DNA of 45,274 nucleotides from Candidatus Poribacteria bacterium. GTDB taxonomy: Bacteria; Poribacteria; WGA-4E; WGA-3G. The stretch covers positions 1-45,274 of the forward strand of contig PYJC01000160.1 in NCBI GenBank assembly GCA_003635255.1, in the 5' to 3' direction. Each line of letters starts with the position of its first letter. The stretch's first letter is position 1. Below, piece by piece: positions 24,828 through 34,044 of the stretch. Made by a program: the position numbers and the translations under genes. The notes under the pieces are model-generated. The model ran no database searches and was not told the origin of the DNA. It was given only the letters and a program-made list of their open reading frames with translations.

Positions 24828-27800
24828 TTACAACGCTTTGATTACCACAATCGTCATATCGTCGTTCTGTTGAGTCTCACCGGAAAAATCACGGACATCG
24901 CTAATAATCGCATCAATCACACCTTCTGCGTTCACCGTTTCGTCCAGTCCTTTGATAAGATCGACCAAACGATCCGTCTCCATATAGAGCCGGTTGGGGG
25001 TGTCCCGTTGAGGTGCTTCAGCAATGCCGTCGCTGAAAAGGATAATTGCATTTCCAGACTTCAGCGCAATGGGCGGTGTTTCTTGATATTCAGAAAATCG
25101 AAAAGCACCCAACGGTGTTCCGTCTATTGGGAGTTCTTCAACATCGCCTTCACCGCGCTTGATAATAGGATAAGGGATTCCGGCGTTAGCATATTTAAGC
25201 GTCTTATCCGTCGGGTCAATGGTCAGTATCGCCATCGCACAATTGGTATACCGTTGAAATCGAGGGTAAAGGTCCTGGTTGAGTGCCTCTAACATTTGAG
25301 ATGGAGACACCCCCACCTTTGCTTCAGAATGAAGCACCCCAGAAGATAGAACGGCATTCATTGCACCTTTCATACCTTTGCCGGTCACATCTGCCAGCAC
25401 AACAGCGAGCGTGCCATTGCTGAGATGGATATAGTCAAAGAAATCGCCACTGACGGTGCGGGCGGAGATGCAAACGCCTGCAACCTCAAGTCCTGGTACT
25501 TCAGGTGCGGTTTGCGGTATCAACCCCATCTGCATCTCTCTCGCATCAGCGAGTTCTGAAACCGCTTCCCGCTGATAGGCTAAAACTTGCTGTCGCTGGT
25601 GGTAGGAGCGATGTGCCAAAATACCACAAAACAGTATTAATCCTACAATCGCACTACCTAAAGGATAGAGAATCCATCCATTTTGGTGCCATGGCAATAC
25701 AACTGTCAACGTCAGGCTTGCGGGAGCAGAGTAGTTTAGGTCCCGGTCAATGGCAACGACCTCAAAGGTATAAGTTCCCGGTTTGTCAAAACTGATGTTG
25801 AACGTATCCGATAGGGTCGGTTCGCGCCAATCGGAGTCAATCTCTTTGATGCGAACCCGATATTGTCGCTTTTCTTTCACGGTTTTGAAGTCGATACTGC
25901 TGTACTTGATGGTTACACGAGTATTGGTGGTAATGTCTTTAATTGTCTCAAGAGAGCCAGTTTGTGCAGACATCTTGTGGCTCTGAACTGAAACGATACG
26001 CACCCGCGGTGGAATCCGATTCGGATTGTATTGGGTCACCCCATCAAACGTTGCAAACCAGAGCCTCCCCTCCGGATCTTGACAAATTCCCGAAACCCCA
26101 TTACTTATGAGTCCATCTCGTGTATCTAAAGATACCCATGAGGTGCCATCATATTGAGAGACACCCCCGCTGAATGTTCCAATCCAGAGAGATCCCTCTT
26201 CGGCTTCGTAAATTGAGGACACATCATTTTGTGCGAGTCCATCATGGGTCGTGAAATTAACAAGTTGATCACCATCATATCGAAAGACACCGCTGCCTCG
26301 GGTTCCAAACCAGAGGGCTCCCTCTCGGTCTTGATGGATCGCCCAGACAGAGTCGGATACAAGTCTGTCATTAGTAGTAAAGTTGACGAACTTTTCACCA
26401 TCATATCGAGAGACACCCCCACCTCGGATTCCAAACCAGAGGGCTCCCTCTCGATCCTGATAAATTGAGATGACATCATTGTGTGTGAGTCCGTCATCAG
26501 TAGTGAAGTTGACAAACTTTTCACCATCGTATTGAGAGATCCCACCACCGGTTGTTCCAAACCAGAGGAATCCCTCTCGGTCTTGATGGATCGCCCATAC
26601 GGAGTTAGATGCGAGTCCGTCATCGGTAGTGAAGTTGACGAACTGATTGCCATCGTAATGGCACACACCGCCGTCTTGTGTTCCAAACCAGAAGAATCCT
26701 TCTCGATCCTGATAAATTGAGATGATGTCATTTTGTGCAAGTCCATCATCCGGCGTAAAGTTGATAAACTTATTGCCATCATATTGACTAATTCCACTGT
26801 CTGTTCCGAACCAGATGGAGCCCTCCCGGTCTCGGTAAATTGTGTAAATATCATTGCTCACAAGACCATCAGCAGTCGTGAAGTTAATCAATCCGCTGCT
26901 ATCGTATTGGCTGACTCCGTCACCCGAGGTTGAAAACCAGAACAATCCTTCTCTGTCTTGAAAAATATCCCATATATGGTTAGATGCAAGGCCATCGGTG
27001 GTAGTGAAGTTGACGAACTTTTCACCATCGTAGCGAGAAACACCACCACCGTTTGTTCCAAACCAGAGGAATCCATTTCGGTCTTCATGGATCGTCTCGA
27101 TAGAATTGTGAAGGAGTCCATCAGTGGTTGTAAAATTAACAAACTGATCATTATCGTATCGAGAAATTCCGTCGTCTGTTCCGAACCAGAGGAATCCTCT
27201 TTGGTCTTGATGGATCGCTCGGACAGTATCGTTAGCGAGTCCATCAGTGGTAGTGAAGTTAACAAACTTTTCACCATCGTATTGAGAGATACCACCACCG
27301 ATTGTTCCAAACCAAAGGGATCCCTCTCGGTCTTCATGGATCGCCAAGGTGTAGTTAGATATGAGTCCATCGTCGGTAGTGAGGTTAACAAACTTTTCAC
27401 CATCGTATTGAGAGATACCATCGCTTGTTCCAAACCATAAGCGGCCGTCTCGGTCTTGGTGGGTCGTCAAAACAACGTTAGCTGCAAGTCCATCGTCGGT
27501 AGTGAAGTTGACGAATTTTTCACCATCATATTGAGAGACCCCATACCCCAAAGTACCGAACCATAAAAATCCGTCTCGGTCTTGGTGGATTGTCCAGACA
27601 GAGTCACCTGCGAGTCCGTCGTCGGTAGTGAAGTTGACGAATTTTTCACCATCATATCGAGAGACCCCCCCTGTGTCAGTTCCGAACCAAAGGAAACCCT
27701 CCCGGTCCTGATAAATCCTCCGGACATGGTTATGTCCCAACCCATCAAGGTAAGTATAGTGCTTCCATGTTCCATGTTTGAAAGGCGGAAAATGAAAACT

Positions 27801-28874
27801 TATATTAACCGTACTTTGTAGGTCAACATGGACGATTGTGTTTAGATTACTGTCATGCGTGTCCCAGGTGTGGCAACGTACCTGATACGACCCAGCAATC
27901 AGGTTGGTGAATTGAAACCTACCTCTGCTGTCTGAGCGAGTCGTTGCTCTCTTTTGACTGGCACCATCCTCTCCGATCAAAATTGCCTCTACAAGCACAC
28001 CAGCATTTGGGGTATTATTGTCAAGTGCCAATAGGTTCCCAGAGATACTAATAGCCTTCTGTAACGTCATGTTCATTTTCGCACGAGCACCTGCAGAAAG
28101 TTGGACCCCCGCTTTCCAATCACCCTTGTTCCCAAGGGTGGCTTGAATATCGTAGTGTCCAGTTGCTGGGTAGACTGAAAACGAGAAAAAGCCTTCGGCG
28201 TCAGTTTCTGTTTTGGCAATCATGGTACTGCTTTGCCATAGGTGCACGGGGACATTGGCTAAGCTCTTTCCTGACTCATCGGTAATAATCCCGGTTATCA
28301 CCGCACGTGTCGGTGGAAGCACACGCGTTGTTAATGCCCAATTCCCAAACCCGTTTGAGACCTTTATCAGGCAGCGGTTTTTACCCCGACGCAATGAAAC
28401 AGTAACCCTATCTTCATCCGCGACGAGTGGCCTGCCAACTATTTGCGTGTGTACCCTTTGATCGTTGAGAAAAACCGCGACGCCATCATCGCTGCCAACA
28501 AGGATTTCTCCGTCGCCATCCATATTGCTTTCCAGCAGGCAGAACACATAGCAAACCGCTTCTCGATGGTTTCCAACGGCATCAAGCAAATTGACAATGC
28601 TTTCTTCGGAGCGATATACCGTCCACGTCAAGGTTTCTCCATTAGCTGTGGTGAGTGTATCACCCGGTTTGGGGTTAACAAAAGCCTCACCGTTAGCCGA
28701 GGCGAGGAAGTCGGTCTCCAAATCCCCTGGAAAGAAAGGACCCAGCACCAACCACTCTTTGATAAACGTGCTGTCAACGGGATGCGTGGGAACACTGTCT
28801 TGGGCGTGTGCAACGGTAATGTAGAGACTTAAGAAAACAAGAATCCAACACCGTGCAGAAAAGAGGTTACGCAT
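24828..28874 (-). CDS. Propeller sensor with SpoIIE-type PP2C phosphatase output, paralog A
   Basis: This 1348-residue protein has the same layout and clear sequence similarity to paralog B: signal peptide ending AHA|Q, N-terminal KEWLVLGPFF domain, two Ig-like regulatory domains, 14 propeller repeats, Y_Y_Y domain, one transmembrane helix and an intact SpoIIE phosphatase (GDFFDYIHL, DVTGKGM, LFSDGIAE, NDDMTIVVIK). Fourteen repeats fit two seven-bladed propellers, as in BT4663-like sensors, but the output is a phosphatase in place of a histidine kinase. GGAG lies 6 bases before the ATG. An ECF-type promoter copy lies about 70 bases upstream (28944-28978). The substrate of the phosphatase is not encoded nearby. 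Confidence 0.9.
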   Translation of the reverse strand: MRNLFSARCWILVFLSLYITVAHAQDSVPTHPVDSTFIKEWLVLGPFFPGDLETDFLASANGEAFVNPKPGDTLTTANGETLTWTVYRSEESIVNLLDAVGNHREAVCYVFCLLESNMDGDGEILVGSDDGVAVFLNDQRVHTQIVGRPLVADEDRVTVSLRRGKNRCLIKVSNGFGNWALTTRVLPPTRAVITGIITDESGKSLANVPVHLWQSSTMIAKTETDAEGFFSFSVYPATGHYDIQATLGNKGDWKAGVQLSAGARAKMNMTLQKAISISGNLLALDNNTPNAGVLVEAILIGEDGASQKRATTRSDSRGRFQFTNLIAGSYQVRCHTWDTHDSNLNTIVHVDLQSTVNISFHFPPFKHGTWKHYTYLDGLGHNHVRRIYQDREGFLWFGTDTGGVSRYDGEKFVNFTTDDGLAGDSVWTIHQDRDGFLWFGTLGYGVSQYDGEKFVNFTTDDGLAANVVLTTHQDRDGRLWFGTSDGISQYDGEKFVNLTTDDGLISNYTLAIHEDREGSLWFGTIGGGISQYDGEKFVNFTTTDGLANDTVRAIHQDQRGFLWFGTDDGISRYDNDQFVNFTTTDGLLHNSIETIHEDRNGFLWFGTNGGGVSRYDGEKFVNFTTTDGLASNHIWDIFQDREGLFWFSTSGDGVSQYDSSGLINFTTADGLVSNDIYTIYRDREGSIWFGTDSGISQYDGNKFINFTPDDGLAQNDIISIYQDREGFFWFGTQDGGVCHYDGNQFVNFTTDDGLASNSVWAIHQDREGFLWFGTTGGGISQYDGEKFVNFTTDDGLTHNDVISIYQDREGALWFGIRGGGVSRYDGEKFVNFTTNDRLVSDSVWAIHQDREGALWFGTRGSGVFRYDGDQLVNFTTHDGLAQNDVSSIYEAEEGSLWIGTFSGGVSQYDGTSWVSLDTRDGLISNGVSGICQDPEGRLWFATFDGVTQYNPNRIPPRVRIVSVQSHKMSAQTGSLETIKDITTNTRVTIKYSSIDFKTVKEKRQYRVRIKEIDSDWREPTLSDTFNISFDKPGTYTFEVVAIDRDLNYSAPASLTLTVVLPWHQNGWILYPLGSAIVGLILFCGILAHRSYHQRQQVLAYQREAVSELADAREMQMGLIPQTAPEVPGLEVAGVCISARTVSGDFFDYIHLSNGTLAVVLADVTGKGMKGAMNAVLSSGVLHSEAKVGVSPSQMLEALNQDLYPRFQRYTNCAMAILTIDPTDKTLKYANAGIPYPIIKRGEGDVEELPIDGTPLGAFRFSEYQETPPIALKSGNAIILFSDGIAEAPQRDTPNRLYMETDRLVDLIKGLDETVNAEGVIDAIISDVRDFSGETQQNDDMTIVVIKAL

Positions 28875-28943
28875 CTGTTCTCCAGATAAAACTATTCATG
28901 CCAGCATATTTGCCGAATAAAAAAGCCTTCAATTATTATTTAA

Positions 28944-28978
28944 TGACACGACTTGTCAGTGAAAAGGGTGCATATTTT
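28944..28978 (-). promoter_or_regulatory. ECF-type promoter, copy 2 (propeller/SpoIIE operon)
   Basis: The minus strand reads AATATGCACCCTTTT, a spacer, then CGTGTCATTAAATAA, with 18 bases between TGCACC and TGTC. It is the most diverged copy (TGTC for CGTC, AATATG for TTATG). The -10 region is about 70 bases before the start at 28874. Confidence 0.55.
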
Positions 28979-29124
28979 TAGAGGGCAAAGGGCTTTAAAA
29001 CTTATTTATGAGATACGCCCTAATAAACGATAATAGCACATTTAGCAAAGAAAGTCAAATCAGGGAATAACTGTTTGTGGTAGGCAAATCTATCAATTTT
29101 CAGTGGTATGATGGCGTTTGAAAA

Positions 29125-30597
29125 TCATCCAATCTCCATACGCAGAAAAGAGAGAAACGTACCAACGAACAGTACCAGTAGGAACAGAATCAACAGCAGG
29201 AGGTCGATGATTGCGGCATTAAAATCCGCACGAAAACGGTGTTGATCCTCAAATTTCGGGACGGCATCGAAGTTCACAGGTTTTTGCGATGTGCCTTCCG
29301 GGATACCGACCGCATGCGGACTTTCAGGGTCTGCGCGATCCGTATCAATGAGGAATTGCCGGAACTGTTTGGCGTATTGGCGTGTTTGAGTGATGAAGTC
29401 TAAATGGCGAGGTAAGCCGGTGCCCGCAAGTCCTTCAAAAGCGTACTGCACAATAGCTGCTGGCGAAATACGGGTAAGCGACCGAGCGGCTTGGATCTGA
29501 CGGATTTCCGCTGAAAGGTAACCTGCATGCAAGTGGTCCCGTAATTCTGCGTCTTTATTGACATATTCCGCACCTAACGCTGTCGCGATTGTCGCCGGCG
29601 TTTCTTGTCTCGGAGGTTCCTTGATCCGAGCAAAGTAGCGTCCCCGCAATTCTTCGCGTGAATCCCGGGCGCGCGCCATAAATTCTCTGGCGGAAGGACG
29701 GGCGTGCAAACGGTTACCAAGGGAACCGAGGGCGTTTGGCAGTAGTACCACCCAGACCGTCCAAATCAATAATAGAATCGCCAAGCTCGTTGAGGACTCT
29801 TTGATCCGACTCGAAACAAGGATTCCCAAAAAAATAAAAATTGAGGTGTAAATCAACGCGGCACAGACGATCAAACCCAACCTGACCCAATGGCTGCTGT
29901 TGAATGGAACGGCTCCCGAAAGGTATATGATGAAGATACTGACAAGCGTTCCAAACAAAAACGGAATTGCAATCGTAAAGAAAGCGCCGAGAAATTTACC
30001 ACAAATCACGGCATTCCGTGAGATACTGTTTGACAGTATCAACCGCAATGTACCCCGTTCTTGTTCACCGGAGATTGAATCGAACGTAAACAGAATACCC
30101 ATGAAACTTAATAGAACAGCCGTCACGAATCCCCAATCGATTCTGATATAGTTCGGCATGATGCTTCTTTCGCTTGGCACCTGCTCTGCAATGAACAGTA
30201 TATCAACATTGGGGGGATAGGCTAATGCCCATATCTCTGTGAATTCGTAGAAATCATCTCCGTTCCACCAGCGACGTGTCCGTCCTTCAGTACTGCCACG
30301 GACTTCGTCGAGCAGAAGTTTTTCTCCACCGTCTGCGCAGAAGGCCAGAGGACTCGGTTTTTTATAGAGATGCCCAGGACCCCTTAGAGCCAGATCATAC
30401 AGCGTCTCACACCGAGATTGCAATCGGTTTTGTGATCCAATAGTCCGCCCGCGATAGATATCGATGCGCTGCTTGTATTCTCCAAGATACACAACGGCAT
30501 TGACAATCATCAGTATTAGAATTAATAGTGTTGTCAGTGCGAAACGGAGACTGCTTAGGTGATCGTACAGTTCCCGTATGACGATGTGAAAAATCAT
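29125..30597 (-). CDS. ABC-2 type transporter permease, subunit 2
   Basis: This 490-residue permease has one N-terminal helix (about 20-38) and a large extracytoplasmic loop (about 40-150). A block of helices spans about 155-290, then a second soluble region, then a last helix near 465-485. The cytoplasmic loop GEQERGTLRLILSNSISR is diagnostic of ABC-2/NosY-like permeases that carry an internal extracytoplasmic domain (DUF3526-type). The upstream permease gene ends 9 bases before its ATG, and the ribosome site overlaps that stop region, so the two are translationally coupled and probably form a heterodimer. No ATP-binding subunit is found beside them. Confidence 0.82.
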   Translation of the reverse strand: MIFHIVIRELYDHLSSLRFALTTLLILILMIVNAVVYLGEYKQRIDIYRGRTIGSQNRLQSRCETLYDLALRGPGHLYKKPSPLAFCADGGEKLLLDEVRGSTEGRTRRWWNGDDFYEFTEIWALAYPPNVDILFIAEQVPSERSIMPNYIRIDWGFVTAVLLSFMGILFTFDSISGEQERGTLRLILSNSISRNAVICGKFLGAFFTIAIPFLFGTLVSIFIIYLSGAVPFNSSHWVRLGLIVCAALIYTSIFIFLGILVSSRIKESSTSLAILLLIWTVWVVLLPNALGSLGNRLHARPSAREFMARARDSREELRGRYFARIKEPPRQETPATIATALGAEYVNKDAELRDHLHAGYLSAEIRQIQAARSLTRISPAAIVQYAFEGLAGTGLPRHLDFITQTRQYAKQFRQFLIDTDRADPESPHAVGIPEGTSQKPVNFDAVPKFEDQHRFRADFNAAIIDLLLLILFLLVLFVGTFLSFLRMEIG

Positions 30598-30606
30598 TTT
30601 TTTTAC

Positions 30607-32115
30607 CTAAATCTCCTGCCTGACGAAAATGGCGAAGGTCGCCAAGAACAACGCAACATTGAGTAACACCAACAACTGCAGGTCGGGGAGTGCCCGTGTA
30701 GCGTTTATCCAGAGACTGGCACGTTGATAGACAAATCTCGGCAGATCGTCTAAGTTGATGGTACCCTTATCGCTGGCAAACCACTGTCGACTTGAAAAAG
30801 CATCTTCATCATAAAAGTAATTAATCAGCGTACGGCGGTAGTGGCGTGCCGCCTCAAAGAAGTCGGCAACACCATCAAGATCTGTTCCCAACCATGCCTG
30901 TGTCGCGAGATTATACATCGCTGCCGGGGAGAGTCGAAGTAGATTCTGCGCGATTCTGGCTCTCCGAAAACGAATTTGATCTAATGCTGGCAGGCGTATC
31001 AATCCCATTTTCTCTGCTGCATCAATGCGCAAGGGTGCTAAGAATTGATGGTAGCGGATGACATACGGGACGCGTTTTTCAGATTCCGGGCTGATGAATT
31101 GCCAATCATACGCTCTGAAGTCTATACGCATCAGTGTTCTTTGGTTACTGAGACCCACATTTAATCCACCGCGAGAACCCTCTACGTCAAAGTGTTCGCT
31201 TTCGCCTGCAACCCCATCGTTCTGAAGATATTCCATCGCCTCTTCATTGGCTGCCTCCCGTATTTGCCACATCGCATCGTAACTCGAATCTAACCGACTC
31301 CTTTGAGGCTTTATCAGTTGATCAACCACTGATACACTCAGAGAAGGATAAACCAATACCAGGACCACCCAGACAAATAGAGAGAGCATGAGTGCTGTTG
31401 CCGTCCGGTGCACCGAAGCAGAGATAAAAAATCCTATCAGGTAGATAGCAGAAAGATAGATAATCGAAGTGAGCAGGATACCCGCAATTCGTAGAAAATC
31501 CGCTTCACTAAAGACAATTGAACCCGTTGATACTATCCAAATCAAAGCGATGATGAAACTAATAATGAGTGGCAGGATTAGACACGTCATTGCACCAACG
31601 TACTTCGCACCCAAGATGCTACCCCGTCTTACCGGGTTGCTCATTGTCACCCGCATTGTGCCGCTTTCACGCTCACCTGCAATCGCATCGTAGGCGAATA
31701 GCAGTGCCAATAATGAAAGCACGAACTGAAAAACAAAAACGAGGTCGATTCGGTAGAAATGATCGATGAAAAGATTACCGGAACTGTGGGTATGTGCATC
31801 CCACAAGACAGGGACATGGGTATAATAAATCCGCAGCGTATTGCCGAGTCGGCTGTCCATACCCGCGTTAAAAATACTCAGCGAATTCGGCGGTCGATCG
31901 ACCTTTGGCATTAAAAAGGAATAGGTTCGGGTGGCTAAAAGTTCATCACGGTGCGCATCTCTGGCGGCATTGTAACCCGCTAACCGTTGTTCATAATCGT
32001 TAATTCTGATGAACATGGTTGTGGCAACCAGCAGCAAGCAGGTAATCACCGTAATCGCAAAACGAAATGTGATCAGATGGCCGAGAATCTCGCGCCTCAG
32101 TAGCACCCAAAACAT
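30607..32115 (-). CDS. ABC-2 type transporter permease, subunit 1
   Basis: This 502-residue protein is paralogous to the next gene, with an N-terminal helix (about 18-36) and an extracytoplasmic loop. The ABC-2 signature GERESGTMRVTMSNPVRRGSI falls in the first cytoplasmic loop of the helix bundle. Long soluble stretches follow and a C-terminal helix lies near 480-497. AAAGGA lies 8 bases before the ATG, and a good sigma-70-type promoter stands at 32165-32193. Such permease pairs export or anchor unknown substrates. The ATPase must be encoded elsewhere. Confidence 0.82.
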   Translation of the reverse strand: MFWVLLRREILGHLITFRFAITVITCLLLVATTMFIRINDYEQRLAGYNAARDAHRDELLATRTYSFLMPKVDRPPNSLSIFNAGMDSRLGNTLRIYYTHVPVLWDAHTHSSGNLFIDHFYRIDLVFVFQFVLSLLALLFAYDAIAGERESGTMRVTMSNPVRRGSILGAKYVGAMTCLILPLIISFIIALIWIVSTGSIVFSEADFLRIAGILLTSIIYLSAIYLIGFFISASVHRTATALMLSLFVWVVLVLVYPSLSVSVVDQLIKPQRSRLDSSYDAMWQIREAANEEAMEYLQNDGVAGESEHFDVEGSRGGLNVGLSNQRTLMRIDFRAYDWQFISPESEKRVPYVIRYHQFLAPLRIDAAEKMGLIRLPALDQIRFRRARIAQNLLRLSPAAMYNLATQAWLGTDLDGVADFFEAARHYRRTLINYFYDEDAFSSRQWFASDKGTINLDDLPRFVYQRASLWINATRALPDLQLLVLLNVALFLATFAIFVRQEI

Positions 32116-32164
32116 TAAACAATTCCTTTGTGTCGGTTTAGGTAAGTGTCGTTGATTCGGGATA

Positions 32165-32193
32165 ATTATAAACTAATGTGCATTTTTGTCCAA
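32165..32193 (-). promoter_or_regulatory. Sigma-70-type promoter of the ABC-2 pair
   Basis: The minus strand shows TTGGAC (32188-32193), exactly 17 bases, then TATAAT (32165-32170). The predicted start is near 32158, giving a leader of about 43 bases. Confidence 0.6.
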
Positions 32194-32268
32194 GATTTAA
32201 AGATTTTAATTAGGGTGAATTAAAAAATAAAAGACACTTTCCGCCGGTAGGTTCGGTTTGGCGTGTAT

Positions 32269-32570
32269 CCATAGGTGTCAATTTTAGAAAAATAACCAGC
32301 GTGACCCCCAGGCCGGTAGGTTCGGTTTCCTAGAAGAAACACCGTTTTTGCTTGGGTGTTTCTTGTAAGCAAAAACACCGAACCGGATTCTACGCGGAAA
32401 CCTTGAAGACTTCAAAACCCTCTTTAGTCCCGTAGGGTTTATTTGCTTGGGTGTTTCTTCAGCATTTCTGTAGCAGCGTAAAGACCAAAGGTCCCAAGCC
32501 CCAGAGGGGCGGCATTTGTGGAACTGATGTTATCCAATGCCACGAAAAATCGCTAAATTGACACCTATGG
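32269..32570. repeat. 302-bp element with 16-bp perfect inverted ends
   Basis: CCATAGGTGTCAATTT (32269-32284) and AAATTGACACCTATGG (32555-32570) are perfect inverted repeats around non-coding DNA. Inside are nested palindromes: AAGAAACACC/GGTGTTTCTT (32334-32343, 32355-32364) and GTTTTTGCTT/AAGCAAAAAC (32344-32353, 32367-32376). CCGGTAGGTTCGGTTT occurs both just outside (about 32243) and inside (about 32313). The right end runs into a GGGGCAGG/CCTGCCCC hairpin (32569-32591). It looks like a MITE or composite repeat and fills most of the 547-bp gap 32116-32662, which holds no gene. Confidence 0.5.
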
Positions 32571-32662
32571 GGCAGGTTTTGTGCCTGCCCCTACATTACT
32601 TTTGTGAATTAAAGCATTGGTTGCTATTATTGTGGTCGCAGTGATTTATGAGGCACCCTTAA

Positions 32663-33862
32663 TTAATCCTGAGAATGATAGTCTTCAGGATTCAGATAGA
32701 CGGTTACCATACCCACAAAATTCAGAAAATAGAAAACGGCATCGTTCTTGGGTTCGATGCGATTGTCTTCCGTGCGCTTCACTAACGCTCCGTCTATTAA
32801 CATTTCCACAGTTTCCGCCATCTCGCTTTCTGAGATGCTGCACCCGTTTGCCAAGTCCGCGACCGATTTCTTGCCTCCCACTAACTGTCTTAAAACAGCG
32901 ACTACGGTAGGATTCGTAAAGTATTTCGCAAGATTCACGATTTCAGCATCCGGTGCCTTGGATATGAATTTATCGGTGCTGGTCGTCCAGATAGAGCCAC
33001 GGCTTGACCGCTGTCCAGAAGCGGCACGATAAGCACCGGCATAGCACCATGTGATCGGATCTTGTGCATCGCTGTGGAGTCGGAGTAAGGCATCAAGTGC
33101 ATCTCTTTTACCTAAATCAATAGAAGCGTTTGCGTTAGATGCAATGGTATTAACTTGCTCTTGCAAGTCGGTGATCTGGCGTTGCATCGCTTCCAACTTT
33201 GCTTCAACCTCGGATGGGTTTCTCACTTCGTCTGACATGCTAATATCTCCTTTCAGTTGGTGTTGGGAATGGTGTTCCGTTTCGATTGTAATGTCTAATG
33301 CCTCTTGAATCATGAACTCGTACTGCTTTAATCGCTGTCTCGCCCGATGAAGGCGACTCTTAATCGTGTTTTCAGATACGCCTAAGAACTCACCTATTTC
33401 TGAAGAGGTCATCTCTTCAAAATAGTGGAGTGTGATAACTTCTCGGTCCCTCTCTTTCAACTTGGTAAGGAGGCTTTTGACCAAGTCGTGTTGCACTTCG
33501 GCAGTTGTCTTCGCATGTTCCCTCGCAATATACCGAGAATATGCCTCTGTCTCTATTTCTGAGATATGGATCTCTTGCAATGCCTCGGTCTGTAGCCGAT
33601 TTTTTCGGTACCATGCGATACACAGATGATTCGCAATCGCATAGAGCCACCCTGAAAACTTTGCTGGATCGTTTAGCGTTGCGAGTCTCTGATGGACTCG
33701 CAGGAAAGTCTCCTGTGTAATATCCTCTGCGGTCTGAAAATCCCCTACTTTCCGAAACACAAACGCGTGAACCTGTCGTTGATACTTTTCAATCAACATC
33801 GCGAAGGCATCTTCATCACCTGCAAGGATGCGCTGGACCAAGGCAACATCGTCAGTTCTCAT
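32663..33862 (-). CDS. ECF sigma factor fused to coiled-coil/winged-helix module, copy 1
   Basis: This 399-residue class B fusion has sigma region 2 at 8-90 (DAFAMLIEKYQRQ, AEDITQETFLRVHQRL, FSGWLYAIANHLCIAWYRKNR) and region 4 at 128-186 (GEFLGVSENTIKSRLHRARQRL). A short linker ending in LKGDIS leads to Met209. From 209 a coiled coil (about 215-245) is followed by a 70-residue middle part. An ArsR-like winged helix then spans about 298-365: LAKYFTNPTVVAVLRQL, KSVADLANGCSISESEMAETVEMLIDGALV. No membrane helix is present. GGAG lies 7 bases before the first ATG. Met209 has its own AAAGGAG site (33247-33253), so a free 190-residue regulator may also be made. The gene carries the ECF-type promoter at 33956-33987 and is a paralog of 35658-36851. 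Confidence 0.85.
   Translation of the reverse strand: MRTDDVALVQRILAGDEDAFAMLIEKYQRQVHAFVFRKVGDFQTAEDITQETFLRVHQRLATLNDPAKFSGWLYAIANHLCIAWYRKNRLQTEALQEIHISEIETEAYSRYIAREHAKTTAEVQHDLVKSLLTKLKERDREVITLHYFEEMTSSEIGEFLGVSENTIKSRLHRARQRLKQYEFMIQEALDITIETEHHSQHQLKGDISMSDEVRNPSEVEAKLEAMQRQITDLQEQVNTIASNANASIDLGKRDALDALLRLHSDAQDPITWCYAGAYRAASGQRSSRGSIWTTSTDKFISKAPDAEIVNLAKYFTNPTVVAVLRQLVGGKKSVADLANGCSISESEMAETVEMLIDGALVKRTEDNRIEPKNDAVFYFLNFVGMVTVYLNPEDYHSQD
33236..33253 (-). promoter_or_regulatory. Internal ribosome site and ATG at the sigma-wHTH junction, copy 1
   Basis: Within the fused frame, AAAGGAG (33247-33253) lies exactly 8 bases before Met209 (33236-33238). It is as strong as any start site in the window. 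It would produce residues 209-399 (32663-33238) alone. Confidence 0.7.
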
Positions 33863-33955
33863 CTGTTATCTCCAGAAAGCGGATTACATATTGCTCGGAT
33901 AGATGCCCTTACAAAATGCGTAACGACATGTTATCCGTTCTCTTCAGTATATAAT

Positions 33956-33987
33956 GACGCGAGCAGAGAAAAAAGGGTGCATAATTT
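33956..33987 (-). promoter_or_regulatory. ECF-type promoter, copy 3 (sigma-wHTH 1)
   Basis: The minus strand reads AATTATGCACCCTTTT, a spacer, then CGCGTCATTATA, with 16 bases between TGCACC and CGTC. It lies about 95 bases before the start at 33862. Confidence 0.65.
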
Positions 33988-34044
33988 TGAAAAAAGTAGA
34001 TTTGAAAGGAAAATATTTGTCGGAGGGTTGCCTAAAATATGACG

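Noticed and set aside
22024..27440. Many overlapping open frames on both strands across the propeller genes
   Set aside because: They are shadows produced by the repeated coding sequence. Their translations are low-complexity Ser/Thr/Met-rich and have no ribosome sites.
22000..27700. Long tandem repeats of about 126 bp that could suggest a CRISPR array or satellite
   Set aside because: They are in frame and encode the 42-residue propeller repeats of the two receptors. Unit spacing matches the protein repeats and there are no unique spacers.
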